Source of the DNA: Roseisolibacter agri
GTDB taxonomy: Bacteria; Gemmatimonadota; Gemmatimonadetes; Gemmatimonadales; Gemmatimonadaceae
NCBI RefSeq assembly: GCF_030159095.1
Contig: NZ_BRXS01000006.1
Coordinates: 372,001 to 436,000 of the forward strand
Length of the DNA stretch: 64,000 bases
Reading direction: 5' to 3'
Below the pieces are notes generated by a model. It had not been told where the DNA came from. It did no database searches and worked only from the letters and a program-made list of their open reading frames with translations. A program made the position numbers and the translations under genes. Numbering within the stretch: position 1 is the stretch's first letter; each line of letters begins with the position of its first letter. Positions 47,392-58,991 of the stretch are shown one piece after another.

Positions 47392-48147
47392 TCAGAGCAA
47401 CCCTGCCTCCGCGAAGCTGCTGTACCGCCCCCGCCCCACGATGATGTGATCGTGCACCGGGATGTCGAGCAGGCGCCCCGCCGCCACCAGCTGCTCGGTC
47501 ACGGCGCGATCGTCGGGCGACGGCGTGGGGTCGCCGCTGGGGTGGTTGTGCACCAGCACGATCGCCGCCGCCCGCTCGGCGATCGCCTCGCGGAACACCT
47601 CGCGCGGGTGCACGAGCGAGGAGTTGAGGATCCCGCGCGTCACGAGGACGTCGCGCTCCAGGCGGTGCTGCGCGTCGAGCACCGCGACGTGGAACTCCTC
47701 GACCGGCAGGTCCTGCAGGCGCGGCGCGTAGAGCTGGAAGACGTCGCGCGGCGAGCGGATCGGGGCGCCCTCCTCGCGTGTCTCGAGCGCCAGGCGACGC
47801 CCCAGCTCGAGCGCCGCGTGCACCGCGACGGCCCGCGCCGGCCCGACCCCGCGCACCGCGGTCAGCGCGGCCACCGGCTGGCCGGCGAGCCGCCGCAGCG
47901 AGCCGTCACCGTGGCCCAGCACGCGCTGCGCGACCTCGACGGCGGAGTCGCCGCCCGCCCCCGTGCCCAGCACCACGGCCAGCAGCTCCGAAGCGCTCAG
48001 GGCCTGGGGTCCGAGCTGCTTCAGCCGCTCGCGCGGGCGCTCGCCGCGGGGCTGCTCCTGCAGGGTGGAGCGCCACCGGCGAGGGCCGGGCGCGAGGGGC
48101 GCGGGCGGGATCGGCGGCTCGTGGGGCATCGGGGCGGGTCGGGGCAC
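47392..48147 (-). CDS. radC: RadC-family JAMM protein
   Basis: 251 residues from GTG 48147 (ATG 48129 is possible). N-terminal helix-hairpin-helix region (LGPQALSASELLAVVLGTG, TAVRGVGPARAVAVHAALELGRR) and C-terminal JAB/MPN domain with the metal motif HNHPSGDPTPSPDD (His200, His202, Asp). The family was named for DNA repair, but its function is not settled. It is a single gene flanked by repeat-rich intergenic DNA. Confidence 0.93.
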   Translation of the reverse strand: MPRPAPMPHEPPIPPAPLAPGPRRWRSTLQEQPRGERPRERLKQLGPQALSASELLAVVLGTGAGGDSAVEVAQRVLGHGDGSLRRLAGQPVAALTAVRGVGPARAVAVHAALELGRRLALETREEGAPIRSPRDVFQLYAPRLQDLPVEEFHVAVLDAQHRLERDVLVTRGILNSSLVHPREVFREAIAERAAAIVLVHNHPSGDPTPSPDDRAVTEQLVAAGRLLDIPVHDHIIVGRGRYSSFAEAGLL

Positions 48148-48228
48148 GCGGCCACGATGGCGGCGACACGCGCGACCCGCACAACCCCCGCGACGCGTCG
48201 CGGCCCACGGCGCGGCAGCCCGGAGACG

Positions 48229-48268
48229 GAGCCAGCCCCGCGGCCGGAGATCACCGCGGGGCTGGCTC
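48229..48268. terminator. Orphan perfect hairpin upstream of radC
   Basis: 15-bp arms (48229-48243, 48254-48268) with a 10-nt loop. It has the build of the gene-end hairpins in this window but no recognised gene ends at it; radC starts 82 bp to its left and reads away. Confidence 0.55.
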
Positions 48269-48364
48269 GTCTGTGCGAGGACCCACCTGCGCTTCCTGCG
48301 TTCCTACCTCTGGTTCACTGGTAGACTGGTGCGGAGCCCTGATCGCGCGGCTCCCGTTCACTCA

Positions 48365-48394
48365 CGTTCCACGTACTGTCGTTCCACGTTCTGA
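48365..48394. repeat. 15-bp near-tandem repeat (CGTTCCACGT core)
   Basis: Two 15-bp units, CGTTCCACGTACTGT and CGTTCCACGTTCTGA, two mismatches apart, in the radC upstream region. One of several short reiterated motifs confined to gene-poor DNA in this window. Confidence 0.7.
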
Positions 48395-48461
48395 AGACGA
48401 GCTCTCGTGCACGTGCTGACCGGGTCCTCACCGCCGGCGACTCGTCGACCGGAGGCGCGGA

Positions 48462-48548
48462 CTACTCGCGCATCCAGCATGCCGCCGTCACGACGAGCAG
48501 GCCGAGAATCGAGGCGCCCCGCAGCCGCGCGGCGAGCCCACGCGCCAC
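48462..48548 (-). CDS. Possible 28-residue membrane/lipoprotein micropeptide
   Basis: GTG 48548 to TAG 48462. The peptide has a basic N-terminus (VARGLAARLRG), a hydrophobic run ASILGLLVVTAAC with a lipobox-like VTAAC, and a four-residue end. Tiny lipoproteins of this style exist (entericidin-like), but high-GC DNA can produce such patterns by chance. A -10-like TACGAT lies about 65 bp upstream, and the orphan hairpin 48229-48268 lies downstream. Confidence 0.25.
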   Translation of the reverse strand: MARGLAARLRGASILGLLVVTAACWMRE

Positions 48549-48585
48549 GATCGCGCGACCACGCCCGACGGGTCCGGCAGCCGCG

Positions 48586-48613
48586 TTGACCGCGCGCAGG
48601 GACGCACTATCGT
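48586..48613 (+). promoter_or_regulatory. Candidate sigma70 promoter for the PAP2-like lipoprotein
   Basis: -35 TTGACC (48586-48591), 16-bp spacer, -10 TATCGT (48608-48613). The same hexamers and spacer appear upstream of the TonB-dependent receptor. Predicted transcription start is near 48620. Confidence 0.5.
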
Positions 48614-48645
48614 AGGCGCAAGCTCAGAGGCGGTGATGCGCGGAG

Positions 48646-48790
48646 CGACTCGTCACGAGTCGACCGGTCGCCCATGCTCTGCGCGGAGTCAATCGCGAGA
48701 CCGGCTGAGTCGAGGCTCCCCGTTCGGGGAGCCCCGTGCGGCCGGTCTCGTTCGTCGTCCGACCGGTGCGTGCGCGGCCTGCGCGCACGC
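48646..48790 (+). promoter_or_regulatory. Structured 5' leader of the PAP2-like lipoprotein gene
   Basis: Within the ~218-nt leader: dyad GACTCGT/ACGAGTC near 48646-48660; palindrome CGACCGGTCG at 48661-48670; an outer 10-bp stem (48696-48705 with 48741-48750) enclosing an 8-bp stem-loop (48714-48721 with 48726-48733, loop GTTC); and a further GC stem around 48767-48790. This resembles a regulated leader but matches no riboswitch class I know. Confidence 0.45.
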
Positions 48791-48836
48791 CCGTCGACGC
48801 GGCCGCGCGGTCCTCGCATCCCTCTGGAGACGTCGC

Positions 48837-50105
48837 ATGACACGATCCGCGCTCGTCCTCCGCACGCTGCGCGGCCTGCTCGGTGCGGGGCTCGCGCTGG
48901 CCGCGTGCGCCGATCCGCCCACCACGTCCCGCGTGTCGCGCGCTCCCGCGGCCAACCGCGGCACGGGCTCGGGCCCCCGCGCCGACGCCGCGCTGCTCTC
49001 CGTCGCCTGGGAGGCGACCGCGCGGCAGCTGATCGCGAGCCATCCGACGTTCACCCCCGTGACGGCGGTGCGCGTCTACGCGCTGCACGCGCTGGCGCAG
49101 TACGGCGGCCTCGTGGCGGCCGACTTCGGCGGCGGGACCGCGCAGTTCGAGGTGCGCCGCGGCGCGATCGCAGGCGCGTCGGCGCAGCTCCTCGCCTTCG
49201 TCTTTCCCGACGCGGCGGCGATGCTGGAAGCGCAGCTCGCCGCGCAGGCCGCGGGCGGCGACGGCCGCGTGCATCCGCAGTTCGCGCGCGGCGTCGCGAT
49301 CGGGCGCGCGATGGGTGACCTGATGATCGCGTGGGCGCGTGCGGACGGCGCGACGACGCCCTGGACCGGCCCGCCGCTGCCCACCGGCGCGGGGATCTGG
49401 ACACCGGCGCCGAACAGCGTGCCCGCGGGCATCCAGGTGCCCCGCACGCACCCGTACTTCCTGACGTCGGCCAGCCAGTTCCGCCCGCCGCCGCCGCCCG
49501 CGTTCGGTACCGCCGCGTTCGACGTCGAGGTGGCGCGCGTGCTCGCGGTGACGCAGGCGCGCACGCCCGCACAGGCCGCGATCGCGAACCTCTGGAACCA
49601 GGGGAGCGGCACCGAGACGACGCCCGGCTTCTGGCTGCGCGAGGCCGCGGAGCTCGCCGTCGCGGCGGGCCTCGACGAGCGCGAGACCGCCCACCTGCTC
49701 GCGCTCCTGGGCGCCACGATGCTCGACGCCAGCGTCGGCTGCTTCGACGCGAAGTACTTCTACCTCGTGCTGCGCCCCTCGCAGGCGAACCCCGCCATCA
49801 CGCGGCCGGAGGGGTTGCCGGGCTTCCCGTACGCGCTCCCCAACCATCCGTCGTACCCCTCCGGGCACATGTGCCTTTCGGGTGCGGCCGTCACCATCCT
49901 CTCCGCGTACTTCCCGCGCAGCGCCGACATGCTCGCGGCGCAGCTGCAGGAGGCGGGGCTGTCACGCGTCTATGGCGGCATCCACTACTTCATGGACATC
50001 GCCGCCGGCCAGACGCTCGGGCGGCAGACGGCGCTGCTGGCGCTCGCGTACGACGACGCCTACGGCCTGCTGACGGCCGTGCCCGGACTCGGCGTCTCGC
50101 CATGA
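48837..50105 (+). CDS. PAP2/vanadium-haloperoxidase-like lipoprotein
   Basis: 422 residues from ATG 48837, with TGGAGA six bases upstream. A signal peptide ends at lipobox LAAC (Cys ~22), so it is probably membrane-anchored and periplasmic or surface-exposed. The C-terminal half has the PAP2/vanadium-chloroperoxidase site: KYFYLVLRP, PSYPSGHMCLSGAA and SRVYGGIHYFMDIAAG, which supply Lys, Arg, His, Arg and His that hold phosphate or vanadate. It could be a phosphatase or a haloperoxidase; the sequence alone does not decide. It stands alone on the plus strand, with a long structured leader and a hairpin at the end. Confidence 0.9.
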   Translation: MTRSALVLRTLRGLLGAGLALAACADPPTTSRVSRAPAANRGTGSGPRADAALLSVAWEATARQLIASHPTFTPVTAVRVYALHALAQYGGLVAADFGGGTAQFEVRRGAIAGASAQLLAFVFPDAAAMLEAQLAAQAAGGDGRVHPQFARGVAIGRAMGDLMIAWARADGATTPWTGPPLPTGAGIWTPAPNSVPAGIQVPRTHPYFLTSASQFRPPPPPAFGTAAFDVEVARVLAVTQARTPAQAAIANLWNQGSGTETTPGFWLREAAELAVAAGLDERETAHLLALLGATMLDASVGCFDAKYFYLVLRPSQANPAITRPEGLPGFPYALPNHPSYPSGHMCLSGAAVTILSAYFPRSADMLAAQLQEAGLSRVYGGIHYFMDIAAGQTLGRQTALLALAYDDAYGLLTAVPGLGVSP

Positions 50106-50130
50106 CGCGTGGCCGCGTCCGCGCCCGATG

Positions 50131-50171
50131 CGCGAACGGAGGGCTGCCCTGCGGGCAGCCCTCCGTTCGCG
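50131..50171. terminator. 19-bp perfect hairpin between converging genes
   Basis: Arms 50131-50149 and 50153-50171 with a 3-nt TGC loop; 25 bp after the lipoprotein gene and 26 bp after the converging secA stop. No U-tract. Confidence 0.7.
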
Positions 50172-50197
50172 TCGTGCCGTCATCCCGCGATGCGCGC

Positions 50198-53644
<3,447 letters not shown>

Positions 53645-53652
53645 CGGATCCT

Positions 53653-54243
53653 CTATCGGTACAGCCCCGCCGATCGGATGAGATCGGCGACGCTCTCGGG
53701 CACGAAGCCCCGAATCGGGCGCCCCGCCGCCAGGCGGGCGCGCACCTCCGTGGACGACACGTCCACGCGGCGGGTCGGCAGGAAGACGGGCGCCCCTCCG
53801 GGGAAGTCCGGCGGGGCCGCGGTCGGCACGGTCCCGTCCTCCCCTCCGCGCGTCAGCACCACGAGCGTGGCCTGCCGCCGGATGCGCTCCGGCTCCCGCC
53901 AGCGCGCGAACGTGGTCAGCACGTCCGCACCTGCGAGCAGGAACAGCTCGGCCCCCGGCTGCTGTGCCGCCAGGGTCCCGAGCGTGTCGACGGTATATGA
54001 TAACCCGCCGCGATCGATTTCGATGGGGTCGACGACGAAGCGCGGATCGTCCCCCACCAGGGCGCGCACCATCGCCAGCCGCACGCCCGGCGGGGTCTGC
54101 GCGGACCCCGGCTTCAGCGGCTGCAGCGCCGCCGGGATGAACACGACGCGGTCGAGCGACAGCTGCTCGACCGCGTCGGACGCGATCAGGAGGTGCCCCA
54201 CGTGGGGCGGATCGAAGGTCCCGCCGAGGACGCCCAGGCGCAC
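53653..54243 (-). CDS. nadD: Nicotinate-nucleotide adenylyltransferase
   Basis: 196 residues from GTG 54243. It opens with the nucleotidyltransferase motif GGTFDPPHVGHLLIA and has the second motif VSSTEVRARLAAG near the end, with PLKPG between. It adenylates nicotinate mononucleotide in NAD synthesis. It lies 23 bp after bamD and just before secA. rsfS, its common neighbour, is absent. Confidence 0.95.
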   Translation of the reverse strand: MRLGVLGGTFDPPHVGHLLIASDAVEQLSLDRVVFIPAALQPLKPGSAQTPPGVRLAMVRALVGDDPRFVVDPIEIDRGGLSYTVDTLGTLAAQQPGAELFLLAGADVLTTFARWREPERIRRQATLVVLTRGGEDGTVPTAAPPDFPGGAPVFLPTRRVDVSSTEVRARLAAGRPIRGFVPESVADLIRSAGLYR

Positions 54244-54266
54244 GGCCGGATCGCGACCGGGACGAC

Positions 54267-55184
54267 TCAGCCGCTCGGCGCCGCCGCGGGGGGCGGCGTG
54301 CCGGGCGTGCCGGTGGCCGGCGCGCCCGTGGCGGGCGACACGGCCTGCGGGATGGTCTGCGGCGCCGACTGCGGGACCGTCGGCGGGGTGGCCGGCGCGG
54401 CGCTGGCCGCCGCCGGCGGCGCCGGGCAGGCGTTCGCCACCTCGGCGTCGGTCGGGTAGAAGCGGCGCATCTCGGCGCACACCTCCGCCTGCTCCTCCTT
54501 GTAGTTGATCGCGCGGTAGGACTCGAGCATCCGGAAGTACGCGCGGCGCGCGGCCGGCGTCCCCGGGTACAGGCGCACGACGTCCTTGAAGTAGATCAGC
54601 GCCGGGTCGTAGGCCTTCCGCCGGAAGTAGTGCATCCCGGTGTCGAAGTCCTTGGTCGCGAACCACTCGTTCAGCATCGTGATCTGCTTCCCCGTCTCCG
54701 CCGTCAGCGGCGACTCCGGGTAGAGCGAGAGCACCTGCCGGAACGTCCCCAGCGCGGTCGTGCCGTACTGCGCGTCCAGCTGCGGCTTGCGCCAGAGCTT
54801 CTGGTACTCGCGCGCCTGCTGGAACAGCGCGTCGTCGGCCAGCGAGTCGTCGGGGAAGGCGTCGCCGATGCGCTGGTAGGCCTGGGCGGCCAGCAGGTGC
54901 TCCCCCTTGCGCGCGTGCGCCTGCGCCTGGTGGTAGTAGACCAGGGGCAGCAGGGTGTCGCGCGCCGGCAGCTGCGACGCCAGCAGGTCGAAGCCCGCCA
55001 GCGCGTTGTCCCACTTCTTCCGCTGGAACTCGCGCATCGACGCCGTGAACAGCTCGGACGCCTGCGTGAACTTGCGCGGCTGGAAGCCGCGCCCGCCGCA
55101 GGCCGCGGCGGTGGCCGCGGTCGCGACGACGAGGCAGGCCAGCGCCAGGCGGCGCCGGGCGGCGGGCGAGGAGAGAGGACGCAT
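54267..55184 (-). CDS. bamD: Outer-membrane assembly lipoprotein BamD-like
   Basis: 305 residues from ATG 55184. The signal peptide ends TAAAC at a lipidation Cys (~29). Five TPR-like helix pairs follow (ASMREFQRKKWDNALAGFDLL, VYYHQAQAHARKGEHLLAAQAYQRIGDAFP in part, FRQVLSLYPESPLT, RAYFRMLESYRAINYKEE), the arrangement of BamD/ComL. A ~60-residue Pro/Ala tail closes the protein. The order with secA and nadD suggests envelope biogenesis. In the family it works with BamA, which is not in the window. Confidence 0.87.
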   Translation of the reverse strand: MRPLSSPAARRRLALACLVVATAATAAACGGRGFQPRKFTQASELFTASMREFQRKKWDNALAGFDLLASQLPARDTLLPLVYYHQAQAHARKGEHLLAAQAYQRIGDAFPDDSLADDALFQQAREYQKLWRKPQLDAQYGTTALGTFRQVLSLYPESPLTAETGKQITMLNEWFATKDFDTGMHYFRRKAYDPALIYFKDVVRLYPGTPAARRAYFRMLESYRAINYKEEQAEVCAEMRRFYPTDAEVANACPAPPAAASAAPATPPTVPQSAPQTIPQAVSPATGAPATGTPGTPPPAAAPSG

Positions 55185-55228
55185 CACGCGTGTCGTACCC
55201 GGGATCGGCAGGGCGGGTCCCGGCGGGC

Positions 55229-56620
55229 TCAGCGGGCCACCGGCGCGGCCGGGGCCGCGGGCGGGAGCGTCGGCACCCCGTTCCCCTCCCCCGCCCCCGT
55301 CACGCGCGACGTCGACAGCGGGACGATGCGCGCCCGGCTCGGACGCAGCTTGGCCACCGCGTTCCGCGTGTCCACGACGACGCCCGCATGGTCGACCACG
55401 AACTGCCAGTCGATCGCCTTGTGGTCGGTCACGATGACGACCGCGTCGGCGCGCCGGAGCTCCTCGGCCGTCAGCTCCACGCCGTGGTGCGTCTGCCCCT
55501 CCTCGCGGAAGGTCGGCACGTGCGGGTCGTGGTACGCGACCTCGGCGCCGCGCTGCTCCAGCAGGCGCATGACGTCCAGCGCGGGGCTCTCGCGCATGTC
55601 GTCGATGTCGCGCTTGTACGCGATGCCGAGGACCAGCACGCGGCTCCCCTTCACCGCCTTGCGGTCGTCGTTCAGCGCGTGCGCGACCTTCTCGACCACG
55701 AAGTCGGGCATCGACGAGTTGATCTCGCTCGCCAGGTCGATGAAGCGCGTCTTGTAGTTCAGCGTCCGCATCTTCCACGCGAGGTAGTGCGGATCGAGCG
55801 GGATGCAGTGCCCGCCGATGCCGGGCCCCGGCGTGAACTTCATGAAGCCGAACGGCTTCGTCGCCGCCGCGTCGATGACCTCCCAGACGTCCACGCCCAG
55901 TTTGTCACACACGATGGCGATTTCGTTCACCAGCCCGATGTTCACCGCGCGGAACGTGTTCTCGAGCAGCTTCACCAGCTCCGCGGCCTCGGGCGACGAC
56001 ACCGGCACCACGGTGTCGATGCACGACTCGTAGAGGCGCGACGCCACCTCCACGCAGGCGGGGGTGATGCCGCCGAGGACCTTCGGCGTGTTCTTCGTGT
56101 GGTACTTGGCGTTGCCGGGATCGACGCGCTCGGGGCTGAACGCCACGAACACGTCCTCGCCGACCGTCAGGCCGGCCGCCTCGAGGCGCGGCTGCAGCAG
56201 CTCGCGCGTCGTGCCGGGATACGTGGTGCTCTCGAGCACGACGACCATGCCCGGGCGTGCCTGCCGCTGGATCGCGTCGGCGACGGCGAGCACGAACGCC
56301 ATGTCCGGGTCGCGCGTCTTGGAGAGCGGCGTCGGCACGGCGATCGAGATCGCGTCGCACTCGCGCAGCCGCGCCTCCTCGGCGCTGGCGACGAAGCGGC
56401 CCGCGTCCACCTGGGCCTTCACCTCGGCCGCGGGGACGTCCTGGATGTGCGAGTCGCCGCGGTTCAGCAGGTCGACGACCCGCTGGCTCACGTCGTAGCC
56501 GATGACCGTGAAGCCGGCCTTGGCGAACTCCATCGCCAGCGGGAGGCCGACGTATCCGAGCCCCACCACGCCGACGACGGCGGAGCGGTCCGCGATCTTG
56601 CCCAGCAGCTGCGCTTTCAT
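55229..56620 (-). CDS. wbpA: UDP-N-acetylglucosamine 6-dehydrogenase (WbpA type)
   Basis: 463 residues from ATG 56620 (GTG 56653 also possible). Rossmann motif GLGYVG (20-25), SPERVDPGN, and the active-site segment GPGIGGHCIPLDPHYL with the catalytic Cys near residue 270. The substrate subtype is inferred from sequence resemblance to WbpA/TviB-type UDP-HexNAc dehydrogenases and from neighbours wbpE, wbpB and wbpD. It oxidises the C6 hydroxyl to a carboxylate with two NAD+, the first step towards the diacetamido-uronate. It is the last gene of the set. Confidence 0.9.
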   Translation of the reverse strand: MKAQLLGKIADRSAVVGVVGLGYVGLPLAMEFAKAGFTVIGYDVSQRVVDLLNRGDSHIQDVPAAEVKAQVDAGRFVASAEEARLRECDAISIAVPTPLSKTRDPDMAFVLAVADAIQRQARPGMVVVLESTTYPGTTRELLQPRLEAAGLTVGEDVFVAFSPERVDPGNAKYHTKNTPKVLGGITPACVEVASRLYESCIDTVVPVSSPEAAELVKLLENTFRAVNIGLVNEIAIVCDKLGVDVWEVIDAAATKPFGFMKFTPGPGIGGHCIPLDPHYLAWKMRTLNYKTRFIDLASEINSSMPDFVVEKVAHALNDDRKAVKGSRVLVLGIAYKRDIDDMRESPALDVMRLLEQRGAEVAYHDPHVPTFREEGQTHHGVELTAEELRRADAVVIVTDHKAIDWQFVVDHAGVVVDTRNAVAKLRPSRARIVPLSTSRVTGAGEGNGVPTLPPAAPAAPVAR

Positions 56621-56656
56621 GGAGACGACGTCAGGGCGGTGGGAGGAGGGCACGGC

Positions 56657-57769
56657 TCAGCGGCCGTAGAACGCGCGCACGGCGCCGATCACCTCGTCGA
56701 GCTGCGCCTGCGTCAGCTCGGGGTAGATCGGCAGCGACAGGACCTCGTGCGCGGCGCGCTCCGCCTCGGGGCACTGCCCCTCGCGGTAGCCCAGGTACGC
56801 GAAGCAGGGCTGCAGGTGCAGCGGGAGCGGGTAGTAGATCGACGAGCCGATCCCGCGCTCCTTCAGGTGCGCCTGCAGCGTATCGCGCCGGTCGGCGCGG
56901 ATGGTGTACTGGTTGTAGATCGACTCGTTGGCCGGGTCGACGTACGGCGTGCGGATCTCGGCCACGTCGGCGAGCGCCGCGTCGTAGTAGGCGGCGTTCT
57001 CGCGGCGCTTCGCGCTCCACGCGGCCAGGTGCGGCAGCTTGGCCCGCAGCACGGCGGCCTGCAGGGCGTCGAGGCGGCTGTTGTACCCCACCAGCTCGTG
57101 GAAGTACGTCTTCTGCGAGCCGTGCGTGCGCAGCTTGAGGAGGCGCGTGTTGAGCGCCTCGTCCTGCGTCACCATCATGCCGCCGTCGCCGTAGCCGCCC
57201 AGGTTCTTCGACGGGAAGAAGCTGAACGTGCCGATGGTCGCGGCCTCGCCGGCCATGCGCCACTCGCCGTCGATCATGCGGCGCGCGCCGATCGTCTGCG
57301 CGGCGTCCTCGATGACCGGCAGGCCGCGCGCGGCCAGCTGCACCTGCTCGATCGGCGCCATCTGGCCGAACAGGTCGACGGGGATCACGGCCTTCGTCTT
57401 CGGGCCGACCGCCGCCGCGACCGCGTCGGGGAGGATGTTGAACGTCGCCGGGTCGATGTCGACGAACACCGGCCGCGCGCCCGCGTTGTGGATCGTGCCG
57501 GCGGTCGCGAAGAAGGTGAACGGCGTCGTCACCACCTCGTCGCCGGGCCCCACGTCGAGCGCGCGCAGCGCGAGCAGGATCGCGTCCGTGCCGTTCGCGC
57601 AGCCCACCGCGTACCTCGTGCGCGAGAGCCCCGCGACCTCGCATTCCAGCTTGGCGACCGGCTCGCCGAGGATGAACGCCTGCGCGTCCACCACCTCGAG
57701 CATCGCGGCGACGACGTCGTCGCGGATGGTGGCGTGCTGGGCGCGGAGATCGAGGAGCGGGACGGGCAT
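56657..57769 (-). CDS. wbpE: PLP-dependent sugar aminotransferase (WbpE type, DegT family)
   Basis: 370 residues. DegT/DnrJ/EryC1/StrS fold with the PLP lysine in FSFFPSKNLGGYGDGG (~residue 185), VDLFGQ, IEDAAQTIGA and YNSRLDALQAAVL. In P. aeruginosa WbpE adds the C3 amino group to UDP-3-keto-GlcNAcA. Here a 166-bp gap precedes it; TTGACT at 57889-57894 on the minus strand might be the -35 of an internal promoter, but no good -10 follows. Confidence 0.9.
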   Translation of the reverse strand: MPVPLLDLRAQHATIRDDVVAAMLEVVDAQAFILGEPVAKLECEVAGLSRTRYAVGCANGTDAILLALRALDVGPGDEVVTTPFTFFATAGTIHNAGARPVFVDIDPATFNILPDAVAAAVGPKTKAVIPVDLFGQMAPIEQVQLAARGLPVIEDAAQTIGARRMIDGEWRMAGEAATIGTFSFFPSKNLGGYGDGGMMVTQDEALNTRLLKLRTHGSQKTYFHELVGYNSRLDALQAAVLRAKLPHLAAWSAKRRENAAYYDAALADVAEIRTPYVDPANESIYNQYTIRADRRDTLQAHLKERGIGSSIYYPLPLHLQPCFAYLGYREGQCPEAERAAHEVLSLPIYPELTQAQLDEVIGAVRAFYGR

Positions 57770-57935
57770 GTGGGGACGCGGGGGACGGTGCCGGGCGGCG
57801 CGACCGCGACCGCGCCCGCACCTGAGGCACGGGGGCGCGACGCGCCGAACCCGTGCGAACAGCGAAAGGTGCCCGGCCCGCCAGGCGAAGTCAACGGAAT
57901 CGGGCCGCGGCAGGCGGGGCCGGGCCCGCCGTCGT

Positions 57936-58991
57936 TCAGCGCACCCGGAGGGGGATCGGCACCTCGCGCCCCGTCCGCGCCGACTCGTAGATCCCGAGGA
58001 TCAGCTCCAGCGACTTGCGGCCCGCCCGCCCGTCCGTCTCCGGCGGCGCCTCGCCGCGCAGCACGGCCAGCACGTTGTGGTAGTACGCCTCGTGCCCGAA
58101 GCCGTAGACCGTCGGCGGGTTGGTGCTCGCCTGCTCCACCAGCTTGTCGTCGTCGTCGTAGTCGGCGAACTGCCAGGTCTCGACCCGGTTCACCGCCGTG
58201 CCGCCGATCTTCACGGTGCCCTTCTCGCCCAGGAGGGTGATGGAGCCCTCGAGGTTGCGTGGGAAGGTCAGCATGGTGACGTCCATGACCCCCAGCGCGC
58301 CGCTGCGGAAGCGCATCACCGCCGCGCCCGAGTCCTCGGCCTCGATCCGCCGGGCCAGCGTCGCGGTCTTGGCGACGACGCTCTCCACGGGGCCCATGAG
58401 CCACTGCACCAGGTCCACGTAGTGCGACGCCTGGTTCATGAACGCGCCGCCGTCGAACTCCCACGTCCCGCGCCACGGCGCCTGGTCGTAGTAGTCCTGC
58501 GGGCGCGTCCAGTGCACGGTGCAGGTGGCCATGTACAGCCGGCCGAAGCGTCCCTTGTCGATCGCGCGCTTCACGAGCTGGATGGGCGCGTTGAGGCGGT
58601 TCTGCTTCACGACGAACAGGTGCACGCCCGCGTCGTCGCACGCCTGCACCAGCGCGTCGGCGCCCTCGAGCGAGATCGCCATCGGCTTCTCGGAGATGAC
58701 GTGCTTCCCCGCCCGCGCCGCCGCCACGCCGTGCGCCGGGTGCAGCCCCGACGGCGTGCAGATGGCCACCGCGTCGAACTCCGCCTCGCGCAGCATCTGC
58801 TCGTAGCTCGTGAACGCCGGCACGCCGTGCGCGGCACCGGCGGCCTGCGCCCGCTCGGGCACCACGTCGCACACCGCCGCGAGCTCCAGCCCGTCCACGC
58901 GCGCGATCGACTCGAAGTGGTTCTTGCTGATGCGCCCGCAGCCGACGAGCGCGATGCGGAACGTGCGGCCGGTCCCCGCCGCGGCGCTCAC
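57936..58991 (-). CDS. wbpB: Gfo/Idh/MocA oxidoreductase (WbpB type)
   Basis: 351 residues from GTG 58991 (GTGA overlap with wbpD). N-terminal Rossmann fold ([17 protein letters not shown]), [22 protein letters not shown], the family's EKP motif ([13 protein letters not shown]) and the C-terminal sheet domain with [18 protein letters not shown] (catalytic His). Family and context point to oxidation of UDP-GlcNAcA at C3. Confidence 0.9.
   Translation of the reverse strand: MSAAAGTGRTFRIALVGCGRISKNHFESIARVDGLELAAVCDVVPERAQAAGAAHGVPAFTSYEQMLREAEFDAVAICTPSGLHPAHGVAAARAGKHVISEKPMAISLEGADALVQACDDAGVHLFVVKQNRLNAPIQLVKRAIDKGRFGRLYMATCTVHWTRPQDYYDQAPWRGTWEFDGGAFMNQASHYVDLVQWLMGPVESVVAKTATLARRIEAEDSGAAVMRFRSGALGVMDVTMLTFPRNLEGSITLLGEKGTVKIGGTAVNRVETWQFADYDDDDKLVEQASTNPPTVYGFGHEAYYHNVLAVLRGEAPPETDGRAGRKSLELILGIYESARTGREVPIPLRVR

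Larger units (their letters stand above)
48148..48836. other. 689-bp gene-poor region with orphan hairpin, repeats and structured leader
   Basis: Contains, left to right: a 15-bp perfect hairpin (48229-48268), a 15-bp near-tandem repeat (48365-48394), a possible 28-codon minus-strand ORF (48462-48548), a good plus-strand promoter (48586-48613), and a ~220-nt leader with nested stems. No tRNA cloverleaf was found. Confidence 0.6.

Noticed and set aside
48300-48345. tRNA-like sequence (GGTTCACTGGTAGACTGGTG)
   Set aside because: It has a faint D-arm resemblance, but no acceptor or anticodon stems pair and no T-arm consensus is present.
57770-57935. Promoter for wbpE-wbpA (TTGACT at 57889-57894)
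   Set aside because: A good -35 but no acceptable -10 at 15-19 bp; kept only as a remark under wbpE.
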